Shown one piece after another: positions 7,110-7,805 of a DNA stretch of 7,805 bases. The translations under genes were made by a program, and so were the position numbers. The notes below the pieces were generated by a model. It was not told the DNA's origin. It saw only the letters and a program-made list of their open reading frames with translations, and did no database searches. The DNA is from Bifidobacterium sp. (GTDB taxonomy: Bacteria > Actinomycetota > Actinomycetes > Actinomycetales > Bifidobacteriaceae): the NCBI GenBank assembly GCA_022739095.1, contig JAIJEI010000088.1, positions 1 through 7,805 of the forward strand. Direction: 5' to 3'. How positions within the stretch are numbered: position 1 is the first letter of the stretch; every line of letters begins with the position of its first letter.

Positions 7110-7137
7110 CTGTATTCGAACATCTGTTCGAATACAG
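7110..7137. promoter_or_regulatory. SOS box (LexA operator)
   Basis: A 28-bp inverted repeat: arms 7110-7121 and 7126-7137 are perfectly complementary over 12 bases around the 4-base centre ATCT. The core CGAACATCTGTTCG (7117-7130) matches the GAAC-N4-GTTC LexA operator known from Gram-positive bacteria and actinobacteria. It lies 15 bases upstream of the UmuD-like ATG and overlaps the inferred -10 box, as expected for a repressor site. Damage-induced LexA loss should switch the gene on. Confidence 0.9.
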
Positions 7138-7159
7138 TGTACGGTAGGACGTCGGACAA
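7131..7159 (-). promoter_or_regulatory. Putative sigma-70-type promoter of the UmuD-like gene
   Basis: On the minus strand TTGTCC (7159-7154) is a 4/6 match to the -35 box, followed after 17 bases by TGTATT (7136-7131), a 4/6 match to the -10 box. The -10 falls inside the left arm of the SOS palindrome. Spacing and overlap are as expected, but each box alone is weak, so this is an inference. Confidence 0.45.
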
Positions 7160-7160
7160 T

Positions 7161-7186
7161 ATCAGCGTTCGGCATCAGCGTTCGGC
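7161..7186. repeat. 13-bp perfect tandem duplication at the end of the histidine kinase gene
   Basis: ATCAGCGTTCGGC occurs twice head to tail (7161-7173 and 7174-7186). The second copy holds the last codons and stop of the kinase gene; the first lies just downstream of that stop. On the minus strand the duplication also creates the TGATG overlap with the upstream alternative ATG of the UmuD-like frame. It is probably a small slippage or duplication event. Confidence 0.85.
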
Positions 7187-7805
7187 GATGTGATATTTAG
7201 GCAGGATGATTTCGAAATCGGCACCTCGCGTGTCATCGACCACTTTGACGGTGCCACCGTGCAATTGGGCCGCCCAGCGCGCAATGGACAGGCCAAGACC
7301 AGTGCCGCCCGACTCGGTGCCGGGACCCGTCTTGCCTTTGACAAAGCGCCGGAAGATGTCCGAACGGTCGGACGGTGCAATCTGTGAGCCGAAATTCACC
7401 ACATTGGTCACGATGGTGCCTTGGTTGTCGTCCTCGTGGGCGTCGACCAGCACGGTGGTGCCGTCGGCCGAATGCTTCAGCGCGTTGGCGATGATGTTGG
7501 TGAACAGCTGGCGCAGGCGGTCCTGATCGCCTTCCATCGAGATGTCGGCCGGCACGGTGACGCGGATGTCGTGGGCGTGGCCGCCGTCGGTGATTTCCAA
7601 CGGCTCGATGGTCTCGTCAAGGAAGTCGGCGAAGTTGAACTTTTCGATATTCAGACTCGCCGCACCGGCCTCCATACGGCTCAAATCCAACAGGAAGGCG
7701 ATGAGGTCGGAGAGACGCTGCGTTTGGGTGAGGATGCTCTCCAGATTGGCGGGAGTGGGCTCGGTGACGCCGTCGGCCATGTTCTCGACCATCGCCTGCA
7801 AAGCG
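7175..7805 (-). CDS. Sensor histidine kinase, C-terminal part (gene continues past the right edge)
   Basis: The visible 209 or so residues are the end of a membrane-type two-component sensor kinase, which would autophosphorylate and pass phosphate to a response regulator. The frame is open at the right edge and begins within the dimerisation helix. The sequence ALQAMVENMADGV followed by RLSDLIAFLLDLSRMEAG is the stretch that normally starts a few residues after the H-box, so the phospho-accepting histidine is expected just outside the window. In fragment numbering, the N box is TNIIANALKH (101-110), the F box is IFRRF (149-153) and the G2 box is GGTGLGL (165-171). The G1 box reads NFGSQI (136-141) instead of DxGxGI, losing the usual Asp and second Gly; Asn in the first place is known in some actinobacterial kinases. 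The partner regulator is not in the window. The UmuD-like gene lies downstream on the same strand but has its own operator. Confidence 0.9.
   Translation of the reverse strand, partial: ALQAMVENMADGVTEPTPANLESILTQTQRLSDLIAFLLDLSRMEAGAASLNIEKFNFADFLDETIEPLEITDGGHAHDIRVTVPADISMEGDQDRLRQLFTNIIANALKHSADGTTVLVDAHEDDNQGTIVTNVVNFGSQIAPSDRSDIFRRFVKGKTGPGTESGGTGLGLSIARWAAQLHGGTVKVVDDTRGADFEIILPKYHIAER

Overview
The window looks like chromosome from a high-GC Gram-positive actinobacterium, most likely Bifidobacterium (a B. longum-type genome). This rests on base composition, strong GGAGG-type ribosome binding sites, an actinobacterial gene neighbourhood (large membrane GT2 glycosyltransferase, DUF5719 protein, PF06262-type metallopeptidase homologue) and a GAAC-N4-GTTC SOS operator. 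The genus is an inference from protein character, not from a database search. Coding density is high and no gap exceeds 110 bases. I see no rRNA, tRNA, CRISPR array, insertion sequence or phage gene.

Left part (1-4737): a two-gene, translationally coupled plus-strand unit. The first gene is a roughly 1031-residue membrane protein with an N-terminal GT2 glycosyltransferase domain. The second is a membrane-anchored, Ser/Thr/Ala-rich extracytoplasmic DUF5719-type protein. Together they look like part of a cell-envelope glycan or glycopolymer system. Two stem-loops close the unit; the second, GC-rich one lies between convergent genes and is a plausible bidirectional terminator.

Middle (4737-6792): a minus-strand gene resembles the actinobacterial zincin-like metallopeptidase family but has lost the HExxH zinc site. 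Divergent from it is a plus-strand pair: a HAD-IIB phosphatase with a phosphomannomutase-like signature, and a ComF-type phosphoribosyltransferase 12 bases downstream.

Right part (6708-7805): two minus-strand genes. The 3' part of a sensor histidine kinase runs in from the right edge. Downstream of it, behind a nearly perfect 28-bp SOS palindrome, is a short UmuD-like S24 protein. It keeps the catalytic Ser and Lys but, from the start set by the ribosome binding site, lacks the N-terminal arm that RecA-stimulated cleavage removes. It therefore resembles an already processed UmuD'. No umuC follows; its 3' end instead overlaps comF convergently by 85 bases. This SOS-controlled, apparently preprocessed UmuD'-like orphan and the zinc-site-less metallopeptidase homologue are the most interesting items in the window.
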